Source of the DNA: Heteroscillospira sp050943935
Lineage (GTDB): Bacteria; Bacillota; Clostridia; Oscillospirales; Oscillospiraceae
DNA length: 64,000 nt
Direction of reading: 5' to 3'
Assembly: GCA_050943935.1 (NCBI GenBank)
Contig: JBMNQC010000008.1
Span: 1 to 64,000 of the forward strand
Shown here: piece by piece, positions 31,286 through 39,884 of the stretch
How the letters are laid out: each line of letters opens with the position of its first letter
Numbering within the stretch: the stretch's first letter is position 1
Translations under genes and position numbers: made by a program
Notes under the pieces: generated by a model
Told to the model about the DNA's origin: nothing
Seen by the model: only the letters and a program-made list of their open reading frames with translations
Databases searched by the model: none

Positions 31286-32044
31286 TCAGCTCCCCGTATA
31301 CTCCGGACACCGGTACCGGGGCTTGCCCCTGCTGGCCCTGCCGTACTCTATGGCTTCCGCGGGGCAGGAGCAGATACATGCCATGCAATGGGTGCAGCTG
31401 CCGCTCCAGACGGGTCTGCCGTTTTCCAGGCGGATATTGCCCAAAGGGCAGACCTCAGCGCATTTTCCGCAGCCTATACAGGCATCGGAGGCGGCAAAGG
31501 GCTTGTCCTTTATGATGAAACGGTAAAACGCCGAATTGACTATGCCGGATTTCAGCCTGTCCGCCCCACCGGCCCTGTGGGTGGGGAAGTCCTGTCCCTC
31601 CCGCACACAGGCGGCTCCCCGCTCCAGCACGGGCTGGGCGGCGTCTATTATCTTCCGGGCCTTGTCCTCCTCCGGCGCGTTAAACATGGCTATATAATTT
31701 TCCGGCATCACCACCTGAAGGGTTCCGCGGCAGCGGAGCCCTTTTTCCGCGCACAGAGCCGGATTTTTTTCGGAGGCGGCGCCTATGTCCGCCCCGCAGG
31801 TCATGACGAAATACGCGTCCCTGCTGCCCTGAAAAGAGCCGCTGCGTATGAAATCCGCAAAAACACGGGGCAGCTGCCAGCCGTAGGTGGGGGCAGTAAA
31901 TATCCAGGGCTTTTCGGAGACAAGCTCCGCGGCGATGCCGTCCCTGATAAAATGAAAGGCGTCAACGCACTTGTCGTCCAGCCTGTCCGCCAGCAGCTTT
32001 GCGCAGTACCGGCTGTTTCCGGTACCGGTGAAATAAACTATCAT
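31286..32044 (-). CDS. EFR1-family flavodoxin-ferredoxin protein
   Basis: 252 aa. N-terminal flavodoxin-like domain (MIVYFTGTGNSRYCAKLLAD, FTAPTYGWQLPRVFADFI, FVMTCGADIG) and two C-terminal 4Fe-4S clusters (CIGCGKCAEVCPLGNI, CTHCMACICSCPAEAIEYG). EFR1 proteins are electron carriers of anaerobes. It sits in a co-directional run with reductase and acetyltransferase genes, so it may supply electrons to a neighbouring enzyme, but no partner is evident. Confidence 0.9.
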   Translation of the reverse strand: MIVYFTGTGNSRYCAKLLADRLDDKCVDAFHFIRDGIAAELVSEKPWIFTAPTYGWQLPRVFADFIRSGSFQGSRDAYFVMTCGADIGAASEKNPALCAEKGLRCRGTLQVVMPENYIAMFNAPEEDKARKIIDAAQPVLERGAACVREGQDFPTHRAGGADRLKSGIVNSAFYRFIIKDKPFAASDACIGCGKCAEVCPLGNIRLENGRPVWSGSCTHCMACICSCPAEAIEYGRASRGKPRYRCPEYTGS

Positions 32045-32066
32045 GATAGGTTTTCCTTTCTTTTGC

Positions 32067-32393
32067 TCAGCTTTTTTCCCGCTCCGTGTCCTCGTCCAGA
32101 GCCTCCACCAGAAAGCTCACCGGACGGAAACCGTCGTTGCAGGAGAGCATGGCAGACTTTGGATTTTTCATCCAGCCGTCGTAAAAATTCTCTCCGCCGT
32201 GACTCAGGGCCAGTACAAAGGGCGAGAGGGTGTCCCAGGCGCTCCGGCAAAAGCCCTCCGGCTTCTCCCAGCCGTTGGCCACGAACACCTGGCCCTCCCG
32301 CATATCGCAGGCATGGGAGATGGGATTTTCGTACCGCTCCATCAGGTCGTCATAGCGTGCCATGCGCATGACGGTAATCTTACATTTCTTCAT
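32067..32393 (-). CDS. TIGR04076-family protein
   Basis: 108 aa. MKKCKITVMRMARYDDLMER at the start, then GQVFVANGWEKPEGFCRSAWD, the pattern of the short TIGR04076 family common in anaerobes. Function unknown. Its ATG overlaps the deformylase stop codon, indicating coupled translation. Confidence 0.78.
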   Translation of the reverse strand: MKKCKITVMRMARYDDLMERYENPISHACDMREGQVFVANGWEKPEGFCRSAWDTLSPFVLALSHGGENFYDGWMKNPKSAMLSCNDGFRPVSFLVEALDEDTEREKS

Positions 32394-32800
32394 ATAATTA
32401 TGCCCTCGCAGTGGTCTACCTCGTGCTGGATTATCTCTGCTGTCCAGCCGGTGAAGGTTTTCAGGCGCACCTGAAACTTTTCGTTCATGTACCGCACCTT
32501 GATGGACTTGAACCGCCTGGTTCTCCGGGTGCCGGTGAGGGACAGGCAGCCCTCCTCCGCCTCATAAGGGCCGGAGCGTTTCACTATCTCCGGGTTGAAC
32601 ATGAGCATGTATGTCCCCTCGTTGTCAAAGGCGATGACGCGCTTATTCACACCTATCATGTTGGCCGCCATGCCCACGCAGCCCTCTTTGTGGTGCGCCA
32701 GCGTATCCAACAAGTCCTGCGCCGCGCCCAGGTCGTCCGCCGTGGCGGGCTCGGCCTTCCGGGCAAGAAAGGCCTCGTCTCTGCAAATTTCCCGAATCAT
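32390..32800 (-). CDS. def: Peptide deformylase-like protein
   Basis: 136 aa. Motif II EEGCLSLTG (metal Cys) and motif III QHEVDHCEG (HExxH) are intact. Motif I reads GMAANMIG, where most deformylases have a Gln after A-A-x; that Gln normally helps stabilise the formyl oxygen. It would remove N-formyl groups from nascent proteins. The compact length and the Met substitution suggest a secondary paralogue of the gut-Clostridia type. Confidence 0.82.
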   Translation of the reverse strand: MIREICRDEAFLARKAEPATADDLGAAQDLLDTLAHHKEGCVGMAANMIGVNKRVIAFDNEGTYMLMFNPEIVKRSGPYEAEEGCLSLTGTRRTRRFKSIKVRYMNEKFQVRLKTFTGWTAEIIQHEVDHCEGIII

Positions 32801-32801
32801 A

Positions 32802-33344
32802 TCATTTCCTCCCGGTTTTCTTTCGGAGCTTTAGTTCCACGTTTCTTCTGTCAGCGAGCTTCTTGAACACATCCGCCGCATACCTGCTCTTTTCCCTGAT
32901 GGGCAGCTCATCGGCCGCGCTCAACTGCTCCATACCTTCCCGAAGCTCGGATAGCTCCAACAGATTGACCGCCACGCAGAAGAAGGTCTTTTTGCGTCCG
33001 TCGTTATAGTTTTCCAGCAAATTGTTTAGAATCTGCTTCTTTTCCGTCTGCTCGCGGTTGTACGCGCCGATACCTATCTCTTTGGCGCGCGCCAGGTCCG
33101 CCAGCTGCCGCCGGTGGGTGATAAAGGAGTCGAACTCCTGACAGCCTTCGTACTTTTCGCACGGATATTTGCCGCACTCATGGCAGTATTCTACTTTGCC
33201 CTGCTCCAGACTGCACCGGGCGATGGCGCAGGACTGGTTGCCGTTGCCGCAGCCGCCGCAGTATCCGCCCAGGAACATGGGGCACAGCCCGCAGTTCAGA
33301 CCACAGAGGGACAGCAGCACATTTTCCCGTTCAAAGCCTTTCAC
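32802..33344 (-). CDS. DUF3795 Cys-rich protein
   Basis: 180 aa. An N-terminal Cys cluster (LCGLNCGLCPMFLGGYCGGC, CAIARCSLEQGKVEYCHECG, YPCEKYEGC) is typical of DUF3795 and probably binds zinc or Fe-S. A helical C-terminal region follows. Function unknown. It ends 2 bp before the deformylase gene. Confidence 0.82.
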   Translation of the reverse strand: MKGFERENVLLSLCGLNCGLCPMFLGGYCGGCGNGNQSCAIARCSLEQGKVEYCHECGKYPCEKYEGCQEFDSFITHRRQLADLARAKEIGIGAYNREQTEKKQILNNLLENYNDGRKKTFFCVAVNLLELSELREGMEQLSAADELPIREKSRYAADVFKKLADRRNVELKLRKKTGRK

Positions 33345-33348
33345 CTCG

Positions 33349-33795
33349 TCAGCCCAGCTCCTTTTTCAAATAGACCATATCCACCAGTTGAACGCCGCAC
33401 TCAAATATGGGATGGTCGTAATTGTCGGTAAAGAAGTTTTTGACCCGATGGCTCTCCACAAATCCGCAGGCCTCATAAAATGGTATGGTCAGCGGGCTGT
33501 CACCTGTTCCCACCTGGAGCGTCTGGAAGCGGTCTTGATACCGCTGCCGGACAAACTCAATCAGCAAGCGGCCATAACCCCTGCGCCGGCTCCGGGGTGC
33601 AACCGCGATATTTTTGATTTCCAAAACACCGTTCCCCTCGTCGGTAACCACGCACTCCGCCTTAACGCCGCCGTCGTCCAGAACAAACATCACCCCTCTG
33701 TCCAGGTATCGATCAATCATGTCCTCCTGCTCGTCGGCGAGGAACAGGAGATCCATATAAGTCTTTTTGTTCTGCGTTACTTCTCTGATCTCCAT
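33349..33795 (-). CDS. GNAT N-acetyltransferase
   Basis: 148 aa from MEIREVTQNKKT, chosen for GGGAGG 6 nt upstream; an ATG 72 bases earlier has none. GNAT core: LEIKNIAVAPRSRRRGYGRL (acetyl-CoA loop RRRGYG), IPFYEACGFVESHRV. It is near the start of a co-directional run through DUF3795 and the deformylase. Substrate unknown. Confidence 0.84.
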   Translation of the reverse strand: MEIREVTQNKKTYMDLLFLADEQEDMIDRYLDRGVMFVLDDGGVKAECVVTDEGNGVLEIKNIAVAPRSRRRGYGRLLIEFVRQRYQDRFQTLQVGTGDSPLTIPFYEACGFVESHRVKNFFTDNYDHPIFECGVQLVDMVYLKKELG

Positions 33796-33883
33796 AGGGT
33801 GCCTCCCATAGGTTACAGTTCGATGTCTGCCTGATAACTCTCGTCGCTCAAACAGGTTCAAAGCCAAACTTTCCCCGCAATTT

Positions 33884-34573
33884 TTATTTTCGTCCTCCGT
33901 GGTAGCAAATATATTGCCTACAATGATATTGAACTATTTTTTCAAGGGAGACCTGAGCTGTCTTTAGATCCAGACAGAACTCCGGATTTGCAATGGCCAG
34001 CTGGCCGTTTTCAATCACCGCAGCATCTCCGGTTACCATGAACGTATTATCCAACGCCCGGATGGAGATGTGCCCCGGCGTATGTCCAGGGGAAACGACA
34101 ATCTCACAGCCGCCGCCCCAATCGAACCGGTTCCCACCGGAGAGCAGTATATCGGGGAAAACGGGCTTGAGTTTCCTGTATCTGTCACAAAACTGTTCTC
34201 CAAACGCCTTTTGGTCATCCGGAAGCTGACTTTGCAGCTCCTCGCCCTGCTGGAGCCGGAGGTTTTTCCGTTTTCCCGAGAGGTAAGGGGCCTCTATGTC
34301 GGAGGCAAGAATCTGAATAGCGGGATATTTTTTCTTCAGTTCGGCGGCGGACCCCATGTGGTCATCGTCCTGATGGGTCAGGACCAGCTTTGTAAGGGTA
34401 TTGGGATCTATTCCGTGGGCACGGAGCTGTTCTTCCAGCAGTTCCACGGAGCCGGGGTATCCGCAGTCTACCAGGACCACATCTTCCGCTCCGAAAAGCA
34501 CCACCGGGAAAAGATGCTGCTCCATATCGCCAAAACGATAGGTCAAATCGAGGATTTCATAACGGCTATCCAT
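33884..34573 (-). CDS. Metallo-beta-lactamase fold hydrolase
   Basis: 229 aa. MBL fold: VVLVDCGYPGSVELLEEQ, KLVLTHQDDDHMGSAAEL (HxxxDH variant of the HxHxDH metal site), VVSPGHTPGHISIR (second metal His) and FMVTGDAAVI (bridging Asp). The second His of the first motif is replaced by Asp, a recurrent variant in small MBL hydrolases. Substrate unknown. Confidence 0.88.
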   Translation of the reverse strand: MDSRYEILDLTYRFGDMEQHLFPVVLFGAEDVVLVDCGYPGSVELLEEQLRAHGIDPNTLTKLVLTHQDDDHMGSAAELKKKYPAIQILASDIEAPYLSGKRKNLRLQQGEELQSQLPDDQKAFGEQFCDRYRKLKPVFPDILLSGGNRFDWGGGCEIVVSPGHTPGHISIRALDNTFMVTGDAAVIENGQLAIANPEFCLDLKTAQVSLEKIVQYHCRQYICYHGGRK

Positions 34574-34665
34574 ATAGTTCTCCTTGTCAATTGCATATTA
34601 TTTCAGCATCACCGGAATCTTCGCCCCAGCATTTCCGCCGCGGACGGGGGATCTGCTTGTAATAA

Positions 34666-35034
34666 TCATTTCACCAGCGCGAAATCGTGGGCTTCCCGCA
34701 GCCAGCCCATCAGCTCGTCGTCCAGCTGCTCCGCTTCCGACACTATGGCGTGGTGGGTCCAGCGGTTGGGGTATGGCTCCACGGCCACCGCGATGCGGGG
34801 CGAGTCCAGCCGGTGACTGAGGCCGAAGGACACTATCATGAACACCTCGGGGCAGCCCTTCATCCGCCGCAGGGACACGAAAGCATAGCCGTACTTCGCC
34901 CTGAATGTGATCTGAGATTTCTGTACCTTTACTGTCGTATCCGGGCACTCGGCCATCAGTCTGCGGCGCAGAATATCATACAGCGGCAGCGCCCCGGGCT
35001 GCATATTGAAAAACATAAGCTCATCGTCTGTCAT
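34666..35034 (-). CDS. DUF5655-type protein
   Basis: 122 aa. CPDTTVKVQKSQITFRAKYG, VSLRRMKGCPEVFMIVSFGL and VEPYPNRWTHHAIV match the small DUF5655 family, which is related to DUF1801-like proteins. Function unknown. A single-gene unit with its own upstream region. Confidence 0.75.
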   Translation of the reverse strand: MTDDELMFFNMQPGALPLYDILRRRLMAECPDTTVKVQKSQITFRAKYGYAFVSLRRMKGCPEVFMIVSFGLSHRLDSPRIAVAVEPYPNRWTHHAIVSEAEQLDDELMGWLREAHDFALVK

Positions 35035-35166
35035 AAGATCACCCCTGTTGTTTTAAGTATACCACGCAATCGGCCGTAGTTAAAGATATTTCAGGGGTCT
35101 TGCATATACGCTCAATGTACCAGTTCCCGCTCTGCTCCGGGCCGAACCGCCTCGTGCTTCAGCGCT

Positions 35167-35208
35167 CAAAACAGAGAAGCGGCCCTCATGGGCCGCTTCT
35201 CTGTTTTG
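35167..35208. terminator. Intrinsic terminator after AraC regulator
   Basis: AAAACAGAGAAGCGGCCC-TCAT-GGGCCGCTTCTCTGTTTT, an 18-bp stem, functional on either strand. Confidence 0.9.
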
Positions 35209-35214
35209 AGCTGT

Positions 35215-36090
35215 TTACTTTTTCTCTTTTACCGCAATCCATATCTCGCAGGCGTAGTCCGGATTCTGCACGTCCGCCGAAGGATATACCTCCAGCTCCA
35301 CTCCGTTTCCGTACTCGTAGCCGCTCTGAGGAAAGAATTCCGTGGCGATTTGCCGGTATGTCTTTTGGAATGCGTCGGGCATTTTGCCTTTACATGAAAA
35401 CACCGCGTAGGTGTGCGCCGGAATTTCAACCAGCTCCAGCCCCGTATCCCCTACCTCAGCTCCGTTATATACCGCGCCTATGCCGTAGGGAAACGCGGAA
35501 GCATCCAGCTCCCCGGAAAAGCATATGCCCAGCACGCCGCCCAGCTGAGCAAAATCGGCGTATTTGCAGATGCGCTCTATGGTGCCGTCTGTGCTGCATT
35601 CGCCCCAAAACGCCGAGATGTCCGCAGTCGCCGTGTCACCCTGCGGCTTTGTAACCTGTTTTTTCCTGCAAATGACCGTGAACGCGTCCTTTGCCACAAT
35701 TCTGTAATCCATCATGTTGCCTCCTGTTAAAATCAGTTTGACGGATAATCTTGAGAAGGATTTGACTGTTCCGCCCCGTCTTGCTTCTGTGGGGCTAAGG
35801 CCGTGGAAGCGGGCAAAGGCTCTGGAAAAGCTCTCCGGTGTGTCGTAGCCGTATTTCATAGCAATATCTATGACCTTATGACCAGTTTGCTGCAGCTCGC
35901 AGGCGGCAAGCGTCAGCCGCCGCATGCGGATGTAGTCCCCCAGCGTAAAGCCGCAGAGCATGGTGAACACCCTCTGGAAGTGAAACGCCGAGGAGCACGC
36001 CTGTCTCGCAGCTTCCTCATAGTCCACCTCTTCCGTCAGGTTCGCCTCTGTATAATCCAGCGCCCGCTGGATTCCCGTAATCCAATCCAT
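35215..36090 (-). CDS. AraC-family regulator with GyrI-like ligand domain
   Basis: 291 aa. An N-terminal double HTH (about 1-105: YEEAARQACSSAFHFQRVFT, IDIAMKYGYDTPESFSRAFA) is followed by a C-terminal SOUL/GyrI effector domain (about 125-290, DYRIVAKDAFTVICRKKQVT, LELVEIPAHTYAVFSCKGK). This is the Rob/BmrR-type arrangement for sensing amphipathic drugs or metabolites. The target genes are unknown; no resistance transporter is adjacent. Confidence 0.9.
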   Translation of the reverse strand: MDWITGIQRALDYTEANLTEEVDYEEAARQACSSAFHFQRVFTMLCGFTLGDYIRMRRLTLAACELQQTGHKVIDIAMKYGYDTPESFSRAFARFHGLSPTEARRGGTVKSFSRLSVKLILTGGNMMDYRIVAKDAFTVICRKKQVTKPQGDTATADISAFWGECSTDGTIERICKYADFAQLGGVLGICFSGELDASAFPYGIGAVYNGAEVGDTGLELVEIPAHTYAVFSCKGKMPDAFQKTYRQIATEFFPQSGYEYGNGVELEVYPSADVQNPDYACEIWIAVKEKK

Positions 36091-36223
36091 GTCAAAGCCT
36101 CCCTCCGTCTGAACCGATTATCTCAGATTTCGGCGGCAAAGTCCTGACATTCCGTGCTCTCCGGTGTCAGGCGCCACGCCTATTGCAGCAAAAGCCGTGT
36201 GAAATCGTCTCGATGTCTTTTGC

Positions 36224-37093
36224 TCAGTCGAACAGGCTGAGCTGCTCGTGACGCCTGTCCTCAAATTCTCTGAGATATTGAAATATCCGCTGGTTATTGT
36301 GCATGATACCCGCTTCCTCGCAGCGGCGGCGGAACAGGCCCATCAGCTCCCTGCTCCTGGGACTGTCCAGCATATAGGCGTTTCCGTATTTGCGGATATA
36401 CCTCTCCTTCAGGCCGGGAAAGCTCCTGTCCAGCTGTTTATAGAAATACTCCCTGTTCCCCTCCCGCAGGGTCAGACCCATGCCGAAGCAGATGACGCCT
36501 TTCACCTCCGCCTCCGCGCAATAGTCCAGAATACCGTTCACATTCTCCGGCGTGTCGTTCAGAAACGGCAGGACAGGACACAGCCAGACCACCGTGGGCA
36601 CCCCGGCGTCCCGCAGGATTTTGAGCGCCTCAAACCGCTCCCGGGTGGTGCTGACGTTCGGCTCCACCTTGCGGCAGAGGGCCTCGTCATAGGTCGTCAT
36701 GGTCATCTGAACAACGCACCTGGTCTGCTCGTTTATCCGCTTCAGCAGGTCCAGGTCCCTCAAGACGCGGGCGGACTTGGTTATCAGGGTCGCGCCGAAG
36801 CCGTACCGTTCAATAAGCTCCAGCGCCTTCCGGGTATGGCACAGCTCCTCCTCCGGCGGGATATAGGGATCGCTCATGGCTCCCATGCCTATCATACAGG
36901 GTCTGCGCCTGCGGCGCAGGGCGTCCTCCAGCAGCGGAATGGCGTTTTCCTTTACCTCAATGTCCTCAAAGTCGTGCTCCATGTGGTAGCAGGCGCTCCG
37001 GGAGTCGCAGTAAATGCAGCCGTGCAGACAGCCGCGGTACAGATTCATGCCGTTTTTCGCGGACAGTATTCCTTTGACCGTAGTGTAGTGCAT
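36224..37093 (-). CDS. Radical SAM protein of the SPL-like (Rv2578c) family
   Basis: 289 aa from MHYTTVKGILSAKNGMN, chosen for GGGGAGG 6-7 nt upstream. The radical SAM cluster is GCLHGCIYC (CxxxCxxC). GMGAMSDPYIPPEEEL, YGFGATLITKSARVLRDLDL and VVWLCPVLPFLNDTPENVNG fit the SPL-family proteins related to spore photoproduct lyase. DNA repair activity is not proved by these motifs. Single-gene unit at the left edge of the island. Confidence 0.86.
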   Translation of the reverse strand: MHYTTVKGILSAKNGMNLYRGCLHGCIYCDSRSACYHMEHDFEDIEVKENAIPLLEDALRRRRRPCMIGMGAMSDPYIPPEEELCHTRKALELIERYGFGATLITKSARVLRDLDLLKRINEQTRCVVQMTMTTYDEALCRKVEPNVSTTRERFEALKILRDAGVPTVVWLCPVLPFLNDTPENVNGILDYCAEAEVKGVICFGMGLTLREGNREYFYKQLDRSFPGLKERYIRKYGNAYMLDSPRSRELMGLFRRRCEEAGIMHNNQRIFQYLREFEDRRHEQLSLFD

Positions 37094-37183
37094 AACGCGC
37101 CTCCCCTCGTATAGATGTATTATAGCAAATTCCCCCGCCGGCGGATATGCCCCGCCGGAATATTTTTGATTTTTCCGCATAAA

Positions 37184-37220
37184 ACGCCCCGGGAGCAGTC
37201 ATTAAAGCTCCCGGGGGCGT
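37184..37220 (-). terminator. Hairpin at island left boundary
   Basis: ACGCCCCGGGAGC / GCTCCCGGGGGCGT with a 10-nt loop and one bulged base; on the minus strand TTTT follows. It ends exactly where the direct repeat at 37221 begins, so it is the last feature of the flanking core DNA. Confidence 0.7.
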
Positions 37221-37223
37221 GAG

Positions 37224-37258
37224 ATCGTGCGGATTTGTCATTTTCTTACCGAATATGC
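37224..37258 (+). repeat. Island-flanking direct repeat, left copy
   Basis: ATCGTGCGGATTTGTCATTT followed by TCTTACCGAATATGC matches 46339-46383 in the same orientation, except for a few substitutions and 10 bases (TTGCCTTTTC) present only in the right copy. The 9 kb between are all minus-strand accessory genes. Between 37261 and 37606 there is no gene; a hairpin TATATCGGA/TCCGATATA followed by TGCTTTTT lies at 37423-37459. Confidence 0.6.
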
Positions 37259-37606
37259 AACGACTGGCTTCTAAATCCTGCCGTAGCTGCCTATGGCAAA
37301 AGTTATATATTATCCATATTATGGCAGAAAGGAAATTATAGTTATTATTATGGTGTAATGCCGAACAACATGATGGCTTATAAAGTTGGAATCTGATTCC
37401 TTTTGGAACCAATTTTTTGAGGTATATCGGACGAATAGCTTATCCGATATATGCTTTTTGTGCTGTTATGGGCTGGAGTATACCCACAATCCTGGAAAAT
37501 ATTTTTCTAGGATTGCTTTATTGTATAGCAAAACCACAAGTTTTACGTCCTGTGGGCTTTCTGCGCTAAAGCAAAATCTCTAAATGGTTACATCTCAAGG
37601 TCAACA

Positions 37607-38108
37607 TCAGAACGTATTGCTTATTAGTCGATCTAATTCTGATCTTTCTGGAGATACCACATACCACCAATTGCGTTGCTTCTGAGATATAAATGCAAAG
37701 TCATTCATACGCATAATCATGTCCGGCAGTTCAATTGAGAACATGGACACGGCACCACTATCATGTATTAATCTATCTGCATAGCCTTATGTACTAAACA
37801 CAACGCAATCTGAGGAGAGATTGGAAGATTGATAAACCATTTCCAACTGGTTTTCTGAGATCTCATTAGGATGCTTTGCCCCGTAAAGTTATCCCAAAAC
37901 GACCTCTGGGATCTCATCCTCCAACTCGTCCCAATAATAAGACGAACTTTCATCTCTACATACCTTGCAGAAATCCTCATAAATCATAGGAACTGCAACC
38001 GCTCGGAGCATAACATTATATCGCTCTTTTGGGATTGCGTAGCGCGTTAGGCCGTGTTTATGGAGAATGAGCCAGACTTTCCTGCTTATAAAATCGAATT
38101 GATCCCTC
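37607..38108 (-). pseudogene. Frameshifted gene remnant
   Basis: Coherent protein segments appear in successive frames on the minus strand: QFDFISRKVWLILHKHGLTR and MIYEDFCKVCRDESSSYYWD (ending VVLG-stop), then YGAKHPNEISENQLEMVYQS (ending FST-stop), then DSGAVSMFSIELPDMIMRMN to a final TGA at 37607. At least two frameshifts break it, and no start with a ribosome-binding site remains. The original family is not recognised. Confidence 0.6.
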
Positions 38109-38142
38109 TGTATTGCACCTCCCGCCCATCATGATGGAATGA

Positions 38143-39024
38143 TCAATCTCGAATATTAACTACTCTTTCGTTGTTCGTCAAATTTAATCTCTCGATGTCC
38201 AAGCTTCCTCGAATAATCGGGGTCTGTTCAGCAATCAGGATAGATGTTTCAGAACTCACACAGCAATGCTTTGTCTTTGAATACCGCGAATCATCATCGA
38301 GCATGGTACGATACATGGATCGAGGTTGTGCCGTCGAACGTTGCCTTAAGTACTGAAACCTGTAGTATTCTTTAGTGCCACGATAAAACGAATGTGTTCG
38401 CAGATAGATTTTATCAAGGCCATCCGAACTGCCAGACCCATTCTCCGGACGTCGCCAGCAGGCATATAGCACGGGAGTATTCTTTCCATTATACACTAGT
38501 CGTGGCGACCAATCCGGCAGATCTACAATGGTAAGCCAATCAGTATCCAATTTCTTTGGTTTTCCAGAAATACAGTTGTCCCAGTTTTTCCGCTCAAATG
38601 TAGCATATGGAATAGCACTTAAAAACTCCAAAGCCAGCGCTGCATCCAAATACCCTTCCGGGCTACCATCGTTATATATTGCCTCCGATGGATAAACACC
38701 TCCGTCTGGGATTTCGAATTGGGTATCCCCGAATACCCCACCCTTAAGTATTGGTTCCAAAGATGCACCTTGCCTAACTGCGGCAACGCGTCCCCAAAGG
38801 CCATGATACTCTTGGGTTACATAGCAATATAATCGGTAATTATCATCAAGACTCAAGTGTTGAAATGGCTCAAGTGCATCTGTTACATCAAAAAAAGCGA
38901 CCTTTTCCTTGCAGATAGTATCACTAATGACATCCCAATTAAACTGATACAGGTACTGGAAACAAACTGAGTTAATTTCCTCAATTGGATAGTTTTTCAA
39001 GTTAACCACTTTTTTGTGTACCAT
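38143..39024 (-). CDS. Unknown island protein
   Basis: 293 aa from MVHKKVVNLKNYPIEEINSV. No family recognised. It is rich in aromatic residues, with segments such as LYCYVTQEYHGLWGRVAAVR, GVFGDTQFEIPDGGVYPSEA and YACWRRPENGSGSSDGLDKI; no signal peptide or membrane helix. Codon use is more AT-rich than in the flanking core genes, as in the rest of the island. A SMI1/immunity-like or sensor role cannot be shown from sequence alone. Confidence 0.65.
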   Translation of the reverse strand: MVHKKVVNLKNYPIEEINSVCFQYLYQFNWDVISDTICKEKVAFFDVTDALEPFQHLSLDDNYRLYCYVTQEYHGLWGRVAAVRQGASLEPILKGGVFGDTQFEIPDGGVYPSEAIYNDGSPEGYLDAALALEFLSAIPYATFERKNWDNCISGKPKKLDTDWLTIVDLPDWSPRLVYNGKNTPVLYACWRRPENGSGSSDGLDKIYLRTHSFYRGTKEYYRFQYLRQRSTAQPRSMYRTMLDDDSRYSKTKHCCVSSETSILIAEQTPIIRGSLDIERLNLTNNERVVNIRD

Positions 39025-39130
39025 AATTGCTCTTCCTCGCTTGTAGTTCGAAGGGCGGTTACTGTGCGGCCCTCTTTCGTGCCATTATCTCTCGGTTGTA
39101 GAAGGCCGTAGAAGCGACTCCGCATCTTAA

Positions 39131-39844
39131 TTAGGTAAGGTCAATATACTGGTCATTTATAGAAATTTCACTAATATCGCGTTCACTAAATCTTGCCCAT
39201 TTTTTAACATCAACATCTTTGATTCCACTTATATCAATACCACACATTTCTATTTTGACACTATCTGGTAATGTATCCAAAAAGTCAAGGTCCTCGACAA
39301 ATAGCCCTGCTAATACTAAATTATCCAGTTGAACCATAGCGCTGATTGCATTGATGCTATCAACATTAGCAGCATATCTTAAGGCGAATGCTCGCAATTG
39401 TGGCATAAAGGCAAGTGGGGCTATATCTACAGTACCAAATTCGTGAAGCTCTAAGTATGCCAATTCTTTTAGTGCAATTAAAGAATCCAAATTATAATAA
39501 TTGATGTCCGAATAGTCCCCGCCAGAAACACAAAGCCATCTTAATTTTTGCATATTAGAAAAAGCTGTGAAATTGATTTCTGTTCCCCAGCAACACCAGT
39601 ACAGCTTTTCGATTCTCGGAAAATAATTCCAAATCTCTCCACTTTTTGTCCCCAAATTGATGTCCAATGTTCTCAATTCGTTGAAGCAGATAAGGGTATC
39701 AATATCTTCATTGCAAAAGGTAAAACTTGTCAAATCAAGTTCCTTGACGAGTTGAGCATCTTCTAAGGAGATTTCTCTTTCGGAAATTTGCAATCTTCTA
39801 CGAACTTCTTGTTCAAATTCAGGATTGTGAAATGTTAATTTCAA
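39131..39844 (-). CDS. Leucine-rich-repeat protein paired with AAA ATPase
   Basis: 237 aa from TTG 39844, preceded by GGAAAGGAAG; the frame is open further upstream (to an ATG at 39985) but that part overlaps the ATPase gene. LRR-like units: VKELDLTSFTFCNEDIDTLI, ELRTLDINLGTKSG, LAYLELHEFGTVDIAPLAFM, LRAFALRYAANVDSINAISA and LDNLVLAGLFVEDLDFLD. Cytosolic (no signal). The gene lies 40 bp after the ATPase gene, so the two are probably one operon; the LRR may recognise a protein partner or trigger (inference). Confidence 0.72.
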   Translation of the reverse strand: MKLTFHNPEFEQEVRRRLQISEREISLEDAQLVKELDLTSFTFCNEDIDTLICFNELRTLDINLGTKSGEIWNYFPRIEKLYWCCWGTEINFTAFSNMQKLRWLCVSGGDYSDINYYNLDSLIALKELAYLELHEFGTVDIAPLAFMPQLRAFALRYAANVDSINAISAMVQLDNLVLAGLFVEDLDFLDTLPDSVKIEMCGIDISGIKDVDVKKWARFSERDISEISINDQYIDLT

Positions 39845-39884
39845 AGAAATCTTCCTTTCCAAATCCGAAAATCTGCGATAAAGC

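Noticed and set aside
37381..37606. Short plus-strand ORFs next to the left direct repeat
   Set aside because: No ribosome-binding site, low-complexity translation, and hairpin-rich non-coding sequence.
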